From Parachryseolinea silvisoli (GTDB lineage: Bacteria > Bacteroidota > Bacteroidia > Cytophagales > Cyclobacteriaceae), in NCBI RefSeq assembly GCF_021190955.1, contig NZ_JAIOAO010000001.1:1426001-1490000 (forward strand): a stretch of 64,000 bases of DNA, in the 5' to 3' direction. The notes beneath the pieces were generated by a model, which ran no database searches, had not been told where the DNA came from, and worked only from the letters and a program-made list of their open reading frames with translations. Position numbers and translations under genes: made by a program. This document shows, one piece after another, positions 1 to 6,885 of the stretch; positions within the stretch are counted from its first letter, which is position 1, and every line of letters begins with the position of its first letter.

Positions 1-449
1 TTGTCCATTTTAATGCGCTCCAACTCGGTACCTACTTGCTGGTTCTGGTAACTTTGCTGCACCATGTGCAGGAACATATAGAAGGTCAGGTTGACCAGGA
101 TGCCACGGATTTCGATCATCAGCATCATGGAGCCAAAGTGCAGGTGCGACAATAAATATTGCTGTGCACATGCGAGCAGGAACATCACCACCATGCCCAC
201 TCCCAGGCTTTTGATCAACCGCATAGCAGAGAAGCCGTGGGCCACGTCGCTCGACGTGTACGCCGGCATGGTCGCGATGTTGTAATACCATATAAAGATG
301 GCAAACAGGGCCGTGATGACGGCGTTGATCAGCGCCTCGTAGGGATTAAAATGATGCTCGGCAAACTTGGGCACCGACGTCAGTATACCCAGGCAGATGG
401 AGCTGAGCCAGATAACTTTGTGCGATATCTTAAAAGACTTTGTATTCAT
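1..449 (-). CDS. LytS-family sensor histidine kinase, N-terminal part (partial)
   Basis: The reading frame opens with ATG at 449 and runs off the left edge, giving the first 149 residues. They begin MNTKSFKISHKVIWLSS and contain four hydrophobic segments (about residues 12-27, 36-50, 72-90 and 100-125) followed by a charged stretch (YQNQQVGTELERIKMD) that looks like the linker helix before a His_kinase (PF06580) domain. This is the layout of the LytS-type membrane kinases common in Bacteroidota, and a complete homologue lies at 43826-44896. The catalytic His and the ATPase domain lie outside the window, so the assignment rests on membrane topology and linker only. Its partner regulator would be expected downstream, beyond position 1. 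Confidence 0.6.
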   Translation of the reverse strand, partial: MNTKSFKISHKVIWLSSICLGILTSVPKFAEHHFNPYEALINAVITALFAIFIWYYNIATMPAYTSSDVAHGFSAMRLIKSLGVGMVVMFLLACAQQYLLSHLHFGSMMLMIEIRGILVNLTFYMFLHMVQQSYQNQQVGTELERIKMD

Positions 450-765
450 TCGGATGGTTGTACCTGCGGTGCCGTAGGCCCGGACCTGCAAATATTTGCT
501 AAAAATACCGTACAGAGCACCATTATTCAACATGCGCGGGGCCGGATCCGGCAATATCAACGGCGAATCCGGCGTGGATTACCGCCAACCGGACAGGTCT
601 GGAGCAGGCCAGCTTGCCGCAGGTCGTTGTCTAACTCACCCCCCGATTTGCCTACCCCACGGGAATTCTATCAACCTGGGCAGCGCCGGCGCGTTCTCTT
701 TGCAGCACCAACGCAATAAGCGACGGTAACAGAACCAAAAAAATACAATTTAACTTATACACTTT
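450..765. other. divergent intergenic region without a supported gene
   Basis: This 316-bp stretch separates the leftward kinase gene from the rightward Ohr gene and must hold both promoters. It contains a perfect 12-bp palindrome GCCGGATCCGGC around 541-552 and several short GC-rich inverted repeats. The last 40 bp before the Ohr gene are AT-rich. I could not place a convincing -33/-7 promoter pair. Open frames crossing it have no recognisable protein character. Confidence 0.5.
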
Positions 766-1218
766 ATGGAAACCATTAAACATTATTCACTCTCTTCGGG
801 TATCACCCCCATTGAAAACGTACTCTATACCGGCAAGACCCACACCACTGGCGGCCGTGACGGTGCAGCACACAGCGACGACGGTCACCTGGACATTAAA
901 CTGTCACCTCCCGGCAGCAAAGGCCTGGGCACAAACCCCGAGCAGTTATTCGCCGCCGGCTGGTCCGCTTGTTTTATCGGTGCCATCGGCCACGCCGCCC
1001 GTACCCTGCACATCGCCTTACCAAAAGACGTTGCCGTCGACGCAGAAGTAGACCTCGGCACCGCCAACAATGCATTCTTCCTGCAAGCACGATTATACGT
1101 AAGCCTGCCCGGCCTGGAAACAGAAACTGCCGTACAACTGATCGAAGCTGCTCACCAAACATGTCCTTACTCTAAAGCTACACGCGGCAACATCGCCGTA
1201 ACCATCGAATTAGTATAA
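766..1218 (+). CDS. ohr: organic hydroperoxide resistance protein (Ohr/OsmC family)
   Basis: A 150-residue protein, the usual length for Ohr. Ohr enzymes reduce organic hydroperoxides in the cytoplasm with a pair of reactive cysteines, usually recycled by lipoylated proteins. The sequence shows the peroxidatic Cys69 in WSACF, the resolving Cys133 in TCPYSKATRGN, the conserved Arg31 in GGRDG and Glu59 in NPEQL, so the active site is complete. The C-terminal CPYSKATRGN-type motif favours the Ohr branch over OsmC. The gene stands alone, 42 bp before the TlpA-like gene, and no MarR-type OhrR regulator is adjacent. It starts at the first ATG, 19 residues before the first core strand. Confidence 0.93.
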   Translation: METIKHYSLSSGITPIENVLYTGKTHTTGGRDGAAHSDDGHLDIKLSPPGSKGLGTNPEQLFAAGWSACFIGAIGHAARTLHIALPKDVAVDAEVDLGTANNAFFLQARLYVSLPGLETETAVQLIEAAHQTCPYSKATRGNIAVTIELV

Positions 1219-1259
1219 CGGACGCCGAAAAGTATATTAACCATCACAAACCTGCTACC

Positions 1260-2486
1260 ATGATCCGTCACGCAATATTCCTTGGACTTTTGTTAAGCCT
1301 ATCTTTGACCACGCTCGCCCAAACCGACCTCAAACCCGGCCACTGGCGCGCCACACTGCAACGCAAAGACGGCCGCACCATACCGTTCCTATTCGAAGTC
1401 GTTCGCCAATCAAACAAAACCAGCCTCTACATTGTAAACGGCACCGAGCGCATCAAAACCGAAGACCCGGTATTCACGCAAGACTCGGTGGTCATCCGAA
1501 TGCCGGTGTTTGAGTCGTACTTCAAAGCCCGTGTAACACAACGCGAGAGCCTACGCGGCGTTTGGGTGTCAGGGAGTGCGACGGGAGAAACGACGATGCC
1601 GTTTACGGCATCAGCCGGCGGCAGTCGCTTTCCCGTAGCCACGGCAGCACTGCGTCCAGCCCAGGGGAAATGGAAGATCGAGTTCACCCGTGCCAACCAA
1701 ACAAAACGTCACGCTATCGGCGACTTCACGCAACAGGGCAATGCCCTGGCTGGTTCGGTGCTAACACCTTCAGCCGACTATCGCTACCTCGACGGTGTTG
1801 TCTCCGGCGACTCGCTGTTCCTCTCGACCTTCGACGGCAGTCACGCGTTACTGCTGCGCGCCAAGATCAACTCTGACCACATGGCCGGTGTGTTTTACAA
1901 CGGTGACGCTGTTGCCGAAACCTGGCTGGCGGTAAAAGATGCCAACGTAGCGCTTACGCCACACGTGACCACTGTCAAGAAAGGCAATGACGGCAAGCTG
2001 GCCTTCAGCTTCCGGGACCTGGACGGTAACACGGTATCGCTGCCCAGCAACCGCTTCAAAGGTAAAGTAGTGATCGTCCAGATCATAGGCTCGTGGTGCC
2101 CGAACTGTATGGACGAGATGGCGTTCTTAAGCGACTACTACAAACGCAACCGCGATCGCGGTGTCGAGATCGTAGCCCTTGCGTATGAGCTAAGCACCGA
2201 CCCGGTCCGCTCACAAAAGAGCCTGCGTAAGTTCCAAACAAAGTTTGATGTACAATACCCGCTGCTGATCACCGGCGCTACTGCGAACGACCCGCAACGC
2301 ACACAAAAAACATTACCCCAATTAACCGACCTGAAGACATTTCCCACCACCATCATGCTCGACAAAAACGGCGTGGTGCGCGACATTCAAACTTCTTTCT
2401 ACGGTCCCGGCGCGGGCGAATACCACACCCGGTATAAAGCAACCTTTGAAGCCGCCATCAACGCGTTGCTAAACGAGACGCTGTAA
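1260..2486 (+). CDS. TlpA-like thioredoxin-fold protein, exported
   Basis: A 408-residue protein with a signal peptide (residues 1-20, cleavage near TLAQ), a beta-rich N-terminal half (about 25-235) and a C-terminal TlpA/ResA-like thioredoxin domain (about 245-405). The redox motif is Cys280-Pro-Asn-Cys283 in GSWCPNC. A TFPTTIMLDKNG segment supplies the cis-Pro loop typical of the fold. Members of this group reduce disulfides in the periplasm, often of apocytochromes. The gene is followed after 10 bp by a CxxCH-bearing haem protein and then a P460-like lipoprotein, which suggests a joint role in exported haem/redox chemistry. The exact substrate cannot be read from the sequence. Confidence 0.85.
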   Translation: MIRHAIFLGLLLSLSLTTLAQTDLKPGHWRATLQRKDGRTIPFLFEVVRQSNKTSLYIVNGTERIKTEDPVFTQDSVVIRMPVFESYFKARVTQRESLRGVWVSGSATGETTMPFTASAGGSRFPVATAALRPAQGKWKIEFTRANQTKRHAIGDFTQQGNALAGSVLTPSADYRYLDGVVSGDSLFLSTFDGSHALLLRAKINSDHMAGVFYNGDAVAETWLAVKDANVALTPHVTTVKKGNDGKLAFSFRDLDGNTVSLPSNRFKGKVVIVQIIGSWCPNCMDEMAFLSDYYKRNRDRGVEIVALAYELSTDPVRSQKSLRKFQTKFDVQYPLLITGATANDPQRTQKTLPQLTDLKTFPTTIMLDKNGVVRDIQTSFYGPGAGEYHTRYKATFEAAINALLNETL

Positions 2487-2496
2487 TTCCGTTCCC

Positions 2497-3438
2497 ATGA
2501 AACGCATCACCCGCTCACGTTCTAAAACCCTGCTCCTGGCAGGTCCGTTGATAGCGGTTACAATCCTCCTGCTGCAATTCACCACGCCGGAGATTGTCAA
2601 CCCACCGGTTACCGGCCCGTTCGCCGGCCCCGATTCTGTCACGACTATCTTTCAACATGCCTGCTACGATTGTCATTCCAACGAAAGCAACGTCCGCTGG
2701 TACGACAAGATCGCCCCGATATCCTGGAAGGTGGCCGCCGATGTTGCCGAAGCCCGCGCACACCTCAACTTTTCGCAGTGGGACAGTCTCTCCCACGGCG
2801 AGCAGCTCAGTAAACTGTGGTATATCGTCAACATGGTCGACCAGGGCCGCATGCCGCTGCCAAGCTATACAGCGGTACACCCCTCGGCCCGCGTAACCGA
2901 TGAGGAGATCAATACGCTTAAACGCTATGTGACTGCATTGACCAGTCAGCCGAAACCGGCCGTGATAAAGCCGGTAGCGCATACTACTGCCACACGCTCC
3001 GCGAAGTCAGCCGCGCCAACATCAATCAATGGCATTGCCTACTTTGACGACTACAAAAGCTGGAAAGTGATTGCGTCTACTAACCGGTTCGACAACGGCA
3101 CCATGCGATTGATCTATGGCAACGACATTGCCGTCAAGGCCCTCGAAAAGAATGCCATTAATCCGTGGCCGGACGGTGCGAAGATTGTGAAGGTCGTATG
3201 GGATAAGCAGCCGGTGGACAGCGTTGGAAATGTACATGCGGGCAAGTTTAACAACGTGCAGCTAATGATTCACGACAGCAAGAAATTCCGGGAAACCGGC
3301 GGCTGGGGCTTTGCACGGTTCAACACACCGCAACTGATTCCGTATGGCAGGGCGATGACGTTCGCGGTCGAGTGTTACGAGTGCCACAAGCTGGCGTCTT
3401 CGAATGGTTTTGTGTTCGACATTCCTACGAAAGAATAA
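2497..3438 (+). CDS. haem-binding domain / cytochrome P460 fusion protein
   Basis: A 313-residue exported protein with an N-terminal anchor or signal helix (residues 11-28). The first half resembles the Bacteroidota haem-binding domain (Haem_bd type): Cys56-Tyr-Asp-Cys59-His60 in HACYDCHSN, then W.Y...P.SW and a GRMPLPSY segment with a possible distal Met. The second half (about 175-313) resembles cytochrome P460, with YKSWKVIASTNR, IYGND, INPWPDGA and a second haem-attachment motif Cys293-Tyr-Glu-Cys296-His297. Two c-type haems are therefore expected. P460 proteins oxidise small nitrogen compounds in some bacteria, but the catalytic Lys crosslink cannot be judged by eye. It is the middle gene of a three-gene operon. 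Confidence 0.82.
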   Translation: MKRITRSRSKTLLLAGPLIAVTILLLQFTTPEIVNPPVTGPFAGPDSVTTIFQHACYDCHSNESNVRWYDKIAPISWKVAADVAEARAHLNFSQWDSLSHGEQLSKLWYIVNMVDQGRMPLPSYTAVHPSARVTDEEINTLKRYVTALTSQPKPAVIKPVAHTTATRSAKSAAPTSINGIAYFDDYKSWKVIASTNRFDNGTMRLIYGNDIAVKALEKNAINPWPDGAKIVKVVWDKQPVDSVGNVHAGKFNNVQLMIHDSKKFRETGGWGFARFNTPQLIPYGRAMTFAVECYECHKLASSNGFVFDIPTKE

Positions 3439-3450
3439 TCCGGATATAGT

Positions 3451-3915
3451 ATGCGATATTTACTAAAGATGAGAACTATACTTTTTCTTTTTCCCTTCCT
3501 TTTGTTACAGGCATGCAACTCTTCGGACAGGCCGGTGTTGGCCCCCGAAGCTATTTATGCGGAACCCGGTATGGCGATTATTACCACATTATTTAATACA
3601 GAGGCACAGACAACGTCAGTGCTGTATGGCAATGCGCTGGCGGTGGCTGCTGCACACGATGCTGTAGGAGTACATCAGCCAGGGGAAGAGTACCGGTTAG
3701 TGACCTGGCGACAAAAAGGAAACCCGCTGTGGTTTGGTGGAAATATCAATGATAGTATTCAAGTGGTGGAACGCGTACGTGCGGTAGCTCTCGGCAGCGC
3801 GGTGGATATGCGGTATGATGTGGTAATGGGGAATATGACCGAAGCTTTCGAGAAACGGGTACAATTCATTCTGACATTGAGGGGACTAGAATTTCCGTCA
3901 GTAGAACAAAACTGA
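3451..3915 (+). CDS. small lipoprotein resembling a haem-less cytochrome P460 domain
   Basis: A 154-residue protein with a lipobox ending LLLQAC, lipidated at Cys22 (an in-frame ATG at 3469 would shorten the signal by six residues). The mature part contains TSVLYGNALAVAAA, then a YRLVTWRQKGNPLWFGGNI segment, which matches by eye the pattern of P460-family domains (LYGN..A...A, then LVTW.Q..DP.WFG). There is no CxxCH, so no covalent c-type haem is expected. It lies 12 bp downstream of the P460 fusion gene and probably shares its transcript. It may be an accessory or sensing partner. Family placement is my reading of motif order and needs a profile search. Confidence 0.6.
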   Translation: MRYLLKMRTILFLFPFLLLQACNSSDRPVLAPEAIYAEPGMAIITTLFNTEAQTTSVLYGNALAVAAAHDAVGVHQPGEEYRLVTWRQKGNPLWFGGNINDSIQVVERVRAVALGSAVDMRYDVVMGNMTEAFEKRVQFILTLRGLEFPSVEQN

Positions 3916-3940
3916 CATAGCACGCTTGCGGCGTGAGGCG

Positions 3941-3978
3941 GCCGTCCAAGACTGCAACCATTACAGCCTTGGACTGGC
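3941..3978 (-). terminator. hairpin between convergent lipoprotein and alcohol dehydrogenase genes
   Basis: Arms 3944-3954 and 3964-3974 (GTCCAAGACTG / CAGCCTTGGAC) pair over 11 bp with one G-U on the minus-strand transcript and an A-C mismatch on the plus-strand one. Flanking GCC/GGC can extend the stem past a one-base bulge. It lies 15 bp after the alcohol dehydrogenase stop. There is no strong U tract, so termination is likely but unproven. Confidence 0.55.
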
Positions 3979-3992
3979 GCGATCACCCTTGC

Positions 3993-5030
3993 CTATGGTG
4001 CAGCAATCTCTAACACACGACGCCCCTCAATCTCGCCTTTCTTCATATCGTCAAAGATCGTATTGATATCCTCCAATCGCGACGCATCCACCGTAGCTTT
4101 AACTTTTCCTTCGATCGCGAACTCAAGCGCCTCCTGCAAGTCCTTACGCGTACCTACAATGGAGCCCCGAATGGTATGACGGTTCAGGACGGTTTGGAAG
4201 ATAGGAAGCTCGAAGCTGCCTGGCGGCAGGCCGTTGAGCGCCAGCGTGCCCTTGCGGCGCATAACAGACAGCCCTTGCTTGAAAGCTATGGTTGACACCG
4301 CGGTTACCAGCACGCCATGTACGCCGCCTTGCGTTTCCTTTTTGATATATTCGCCAGGGTCCTGCTGACGCGCATTGACAACGATGTCCGCACCTAGCTT
4401 TTTCGCCAGCGACAGCTTGTCATCTGCTATATCGATCGCAGCAACGTGCATGCCCATAGCCTTGGCGTACTGTACGGCGACGTGGCCCAGTCCTCCGATG
4501 CCCGAAATAGCCACCCATTGTCCGGGTTTAACTTCAGTCTCTTTTAGTCCTTTGTATACTGTTACTCCCGCACACAGGATGGGCGCCATCTCGGTAAAAT
4601 TAATCCCCGCAGGCAGGTGCCCCACATACCGGGCATCTGCCACCACGTATTCGGCATAGCTTCCGTCAACACTATAACCTCCATTCTGCTGACTTTCACA
4701 TAACGTTTCCCAGCCGGTAATACAATGTTCACAGTGACCGCAGGCGCTGTAGAGCCAGGGCACGCCGACAATGTCTCCTTCCTTTATATAGTCGACGCCC
4801 TCTCCTACCGCGGCGACGTACCCTAATCCTTCGTGACCCGGTATAAGCGGCAGCTTGGGCTTAACCGGCCAGTCGCCACTGGCGGCATGCAGATCCGTAT
4901 GACACACGCCGCTGGTGATGATCTTTACCAGGATCTCATTTCTACCGGGACGTTTCACCGGCATTTCTTCGATGGTAAGGGGTTGGCCGAATTCCCGTAC
5001 GACGGCGGCCTTCATTTTGTTTGGTAGCAT
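3993..5030 (-). CDS. adhP: zinc-dependent alcohol dehydrogenase (AdhP type)
   Basis: A 345-residue medium-chain dehydrogenase that interconverts primary alcohols and aldehydes with NAD(H) in the cytoplasm. Catalytic zinc ligands are visible: Cys43 in GVCHTD, His66-Glu67 in PGHEG and Cys153. The structural zinc site is Cys97, Cys100, Cys103 and Cys111 in SACGHCEHC...LC. The Rossmann motif GIGGLG sits at about 177-182. Length and motif spacing are normal for AdhP. ATG at 5030 is preferred; a TTG two codons upstream and an ATG at 5015 are alternatives. It is monocistronic and convergent with the P460 operon. Confidence 0.93.
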   Translation of the reverse strand: MLPNKMKAAVVREFGQPLTIEEMPVKRPGRNEILVKIITSGVCHTDLHAASGDWPVKPKLPLIPGHEGLGYVAAVGEGVDYIKEGDIVGVPWLYSACGHCEHCITGWETLCESQQNGGYSVDGSYAEYVVADARYVGHLPAGINFTEMAPILCAGVTVYKGLKETEVKPGQWVAISGIGGLGHVAVQYAKAMGMHVAAIDIADDKLSLAKKLGADIVVNARQQDPGEYIKKETQGGVHGVLVTAVSTIAFKQGLSVMRRKGTLALNGLPPGSFELPIFQTVLNRHTIRGSIVGTRKDLQEALEFAIEGKVKATVDASRLEDINTIFDDMKKGEIEGRRVLEIAAP

Positions 5031-5089
5031 AGACAATAGCAGTTAAATTACTCGTAGCTCGTACGTCGAGCGCGTGATGCTAAAGTAAC

Positions 5090-5109
5090 GCCTGTTGAAA
5101 ACAACAGGC
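5090..5109. terminator. short perfect hairpin between dehydrogenase genes
   Basis: GCCTGTTG, an AAAA loop and CAACAGGC form a perfect 8-bp stem, 65 bp beyond the stop of the leftward short-chain dehydrogenase and 60 bp upstream of the adhP start. It could end the SDR transcript or sit in the adhP leader or promoter. No U tract follows on either strand. Confidence 0.4.
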
Positions 5110-5173
5110 TTGCGAATCGTCAGTACGCGGAATGACTTTAATCAGGATATCCCCTCATCACTACACCAAATCC

Positions 5174-5779
5174 TCACGAATACACCTTCAAGATCCTCCC
5201 GTTCACTGCGCCCTCCACACTCAAAACATAAGCATTCACCAACTTGTCCATCGGCACCAAATTATACCCAGGAAAGAATGCCCCATACCGCTCGCGGCTA
5301 TCCTCCACCAACCCGGGGCTCACGACATTCACCCGTCGCTCCTCTGTCATTTCCTGCGCAGCACCCAATACAAAACTATTCACCGCCCCATTGATCATCG
5401 CCACACATGTGCCATTGCGCGCCGGGTGTTGGGCAGCAATGCCTGACGTGAGTGTAAACGAACCTCCTCTATTTAGATATTGCATACCTGTCAACACCAG
5501 GTCTACCTGTCCCAACAACTTCCCTTGAATGCCCGGCATCATCATCTCCGTTGTCATCGTAGCAAAGGGACCGTAATAGCCGGTGCCCGCGGTACAGATA
5601 CAAGCATCGATTACGCCCACGCGCTCGAACATCGCGACGATAGAGGCATGCTGTGCGATATCCACGGATATCGCACCACTGTTTCTGCCGGCAACAACAA
5701 CCTCGTGTCCACGTGCCCCAAAAGTGGTGACGACTTTTTTTCCGATGGTGCCACTACCACCGATCACTAAGATCTTCAT
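5174..5779 (-). CDS. short-chain dehydrogenase/reductase (atypical, no YxxxK)
   Basis: A 201-residue SDR-fold protein beginning MKILVIGGSGTIG with the nucleotide-binding Gly pattern at residues 7-13, followed by an SVDI segment and a STAG-like element (CTAGTGYYG). The SFTLTSG strand carries the expected Ser, but the usual Tyr-x-x-x-Lys is replaced by CVAMINGA, so the classical catalytic Tyr is missing; I recall the same pattern in close relatives of this short SDR subgroup. The open frame extends upstream to 5986 but would run far into the AraC gene, and the nucleotide-binding strand begins at the ATG at 5779. It lies 55 bp downstream of the AraC gene on the same strand, so that regulator probably controls it. 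Confidence 0.85.
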   Translation of the reverse strand: MKILVIGGSGTIGKKVVTTFGARGHEVVVAGRNSGAISVDIAQHASIVAMFERVGVIDACICTAGTGYYGPFATMTTEMMMPGIQGKLLGQVDLVLTGMQYLNRGGSFTLTSGIAAQHPARNGTCVAMINGAVNSFVLGAAQEMTEERRVNVVSPGLVEDSRERYGAFFPGYNLVPMDKLVNAYVLSVEGAVNGRILKVYS

Positions 5780-5834
5780 GTGTTTTTTATACAAAGGTCG
5801 CGGTAGCGGTAGCAGCAGGGTTAGCCGTAATGGC

Positions 5835-6698
5835 TCATTCGATAACAATTTTGGCTCGCCAGGAAGCGGGGGTGGCGCCGTATTCGGTTTTAAAGAGGCG
5901 GATGAAGTACGAGGTGTTGTCAAAGCCACAGGCGTCGGCGACCGTGGCAATGGGCTGGTCAGTGTTTTCCAGCAGCATGCGGGCATGTTTCAGGCGCTGC
6001 TGATTGATCCATGTACGCGGCGCACACTGGTGACGTTGCTGGAAGTCGCGCTTAAACTTGGCGAGGCTGCAGTTGGAAAGCGCGGCCAGCTCAGCAATGG
6101 TAACGGGCTGGAGTAAGTATTGCTGGACGATGAAGTCGATATCGCCCGGCTCCTGGCTGGCGGCGGTATAAATAAACTCCTGCACTTTAGTGCCATGGGG
6201 ACCGGACAACAACAGCAGTAAGATTTCCTGTTGTTTGAGTGGCAACAGCTGGTCCGCGTGAGCTGGACGTTGTTGGAAGAATTTATAGAAGCCTTCCTTA
6301 AAGCCGTCGATCCAGCCTGTGGCCGGAAAGACGACGCAATGATCGTTGGTAGGCGTATAACCTTTGCGTCCGTGATGGGTGAAGCCTTGCAGTAATTTAG
6401 TAGAGAGGAATAACATCATGGCTTCAAAGTCCACGCCTTCTTCAATATACTCTGCCATGACATAAATGCCTTTTCGCAGCAGCACCACATCGCCCGGCGA
6501 GGCGGTAACGGTTTGATCCGGCAAGTGCAGCAGCTTCATACCTTTAAGCACAAAGATCAGCGTATGCTCCGTCATGAGCACCGTGCGCTGGCCGGGCTTG
6601 CGTTCACGCTTCAGCTTGGCAAACACCTCGTGCTTTCCCGTCAGGAAGGAATTATCCTGGGCAGCTTCGGCCGGCGTCGGTGGAAAGCGATACAGCAT
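5835..6698 (-). CDS. AraC-family transcriptional regulator
   Basis: A 287-residue regulator. The N-terminal ligand-type cupin region (about 20-120) includes HTLIFVLKG and a GDVVLLRKGIY turn. The C-terminal double helix-turn-helix (about 185-285) is recognisable by TIAELAALSNCSLAKFKRDF, a QRLKHARMLL linker helix and the second motif IATVADACGFDNTSYFIRLFK...G.TPASWR. The effector is unknown. It is followed on the same strand by the SDR gene, its most likely target. A possible -7 element (GACCTTTG on the minus strand) lies just upstream of the ATG, implying a very short leader. Confidence 0.92.
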   Translation of the reverse strand: MLYRFPPTPAEAAQDNSFLTGKHEVFAKLKRERKPGQRTVLMTEHTLIFVLKGMKLLHLPDQTVTASPGDVVLLRKGIYVMAEYIEEGVDFEAMMLFLSTKLLQGFTHHGRKGYTPTNDHCVVFPATGWIDGFKEGFYKFFQQRPAHADQLLPLKQQEILLLLLSGPHGTKVQEFIYTAASQEPGDIDFIVQQYLLQPVTIAELAALSNCSLAKFKRDFQQRHQCAPRTWINQQRLKHARMLLENTDQPIATVADACGFDNTSYFIRLFKTEYGATPASWRAKIVIE

Positions 6699-6836
6699 CG
6701 GGGCAAAGGTCGGAATATTTTGGCCAAGTTACCGACCATTGCCTACAGAAAGCGGGGAGATCGTTCGTGGAATCTACCAATCTAGCACCTGATAACCAAT
6801 ACTTTACAACAATAACCAGTTATCCGACCCATCACA

Positions 6837-6880
6837 TTCTACAAACATGAAACATATCAATTACTTTCACGTTTGTAGAA
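6837..6880. promoter_or_regulatory. 10-bp inverted repeat upstream of the permease-padR operon
   Basis: TTCTACAAAC (6837-6846) and GTTTGTAGAA (6871-6880) are perfect inverted copies with centres 34 bp apart, about three helical turns. The ATG at 6847 falls between the arms, while the ATG at 6886 lies just after them. PadR proteins bind inverted repeats and usually repress their own operon, so this is a candidate operator. Confidence 0.5.
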
Positions 6881-6885
6881 CAAGC

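Noticed and set aside
159-729. Plus-strand open frames overlapping the kinase start and the intergenic region
   Set aside because: They lie opposite the kinase coding sequence or in GC-rich spacer, have no motif or signal peptide, and the minus-strand frame gives a clear membrane kinase.
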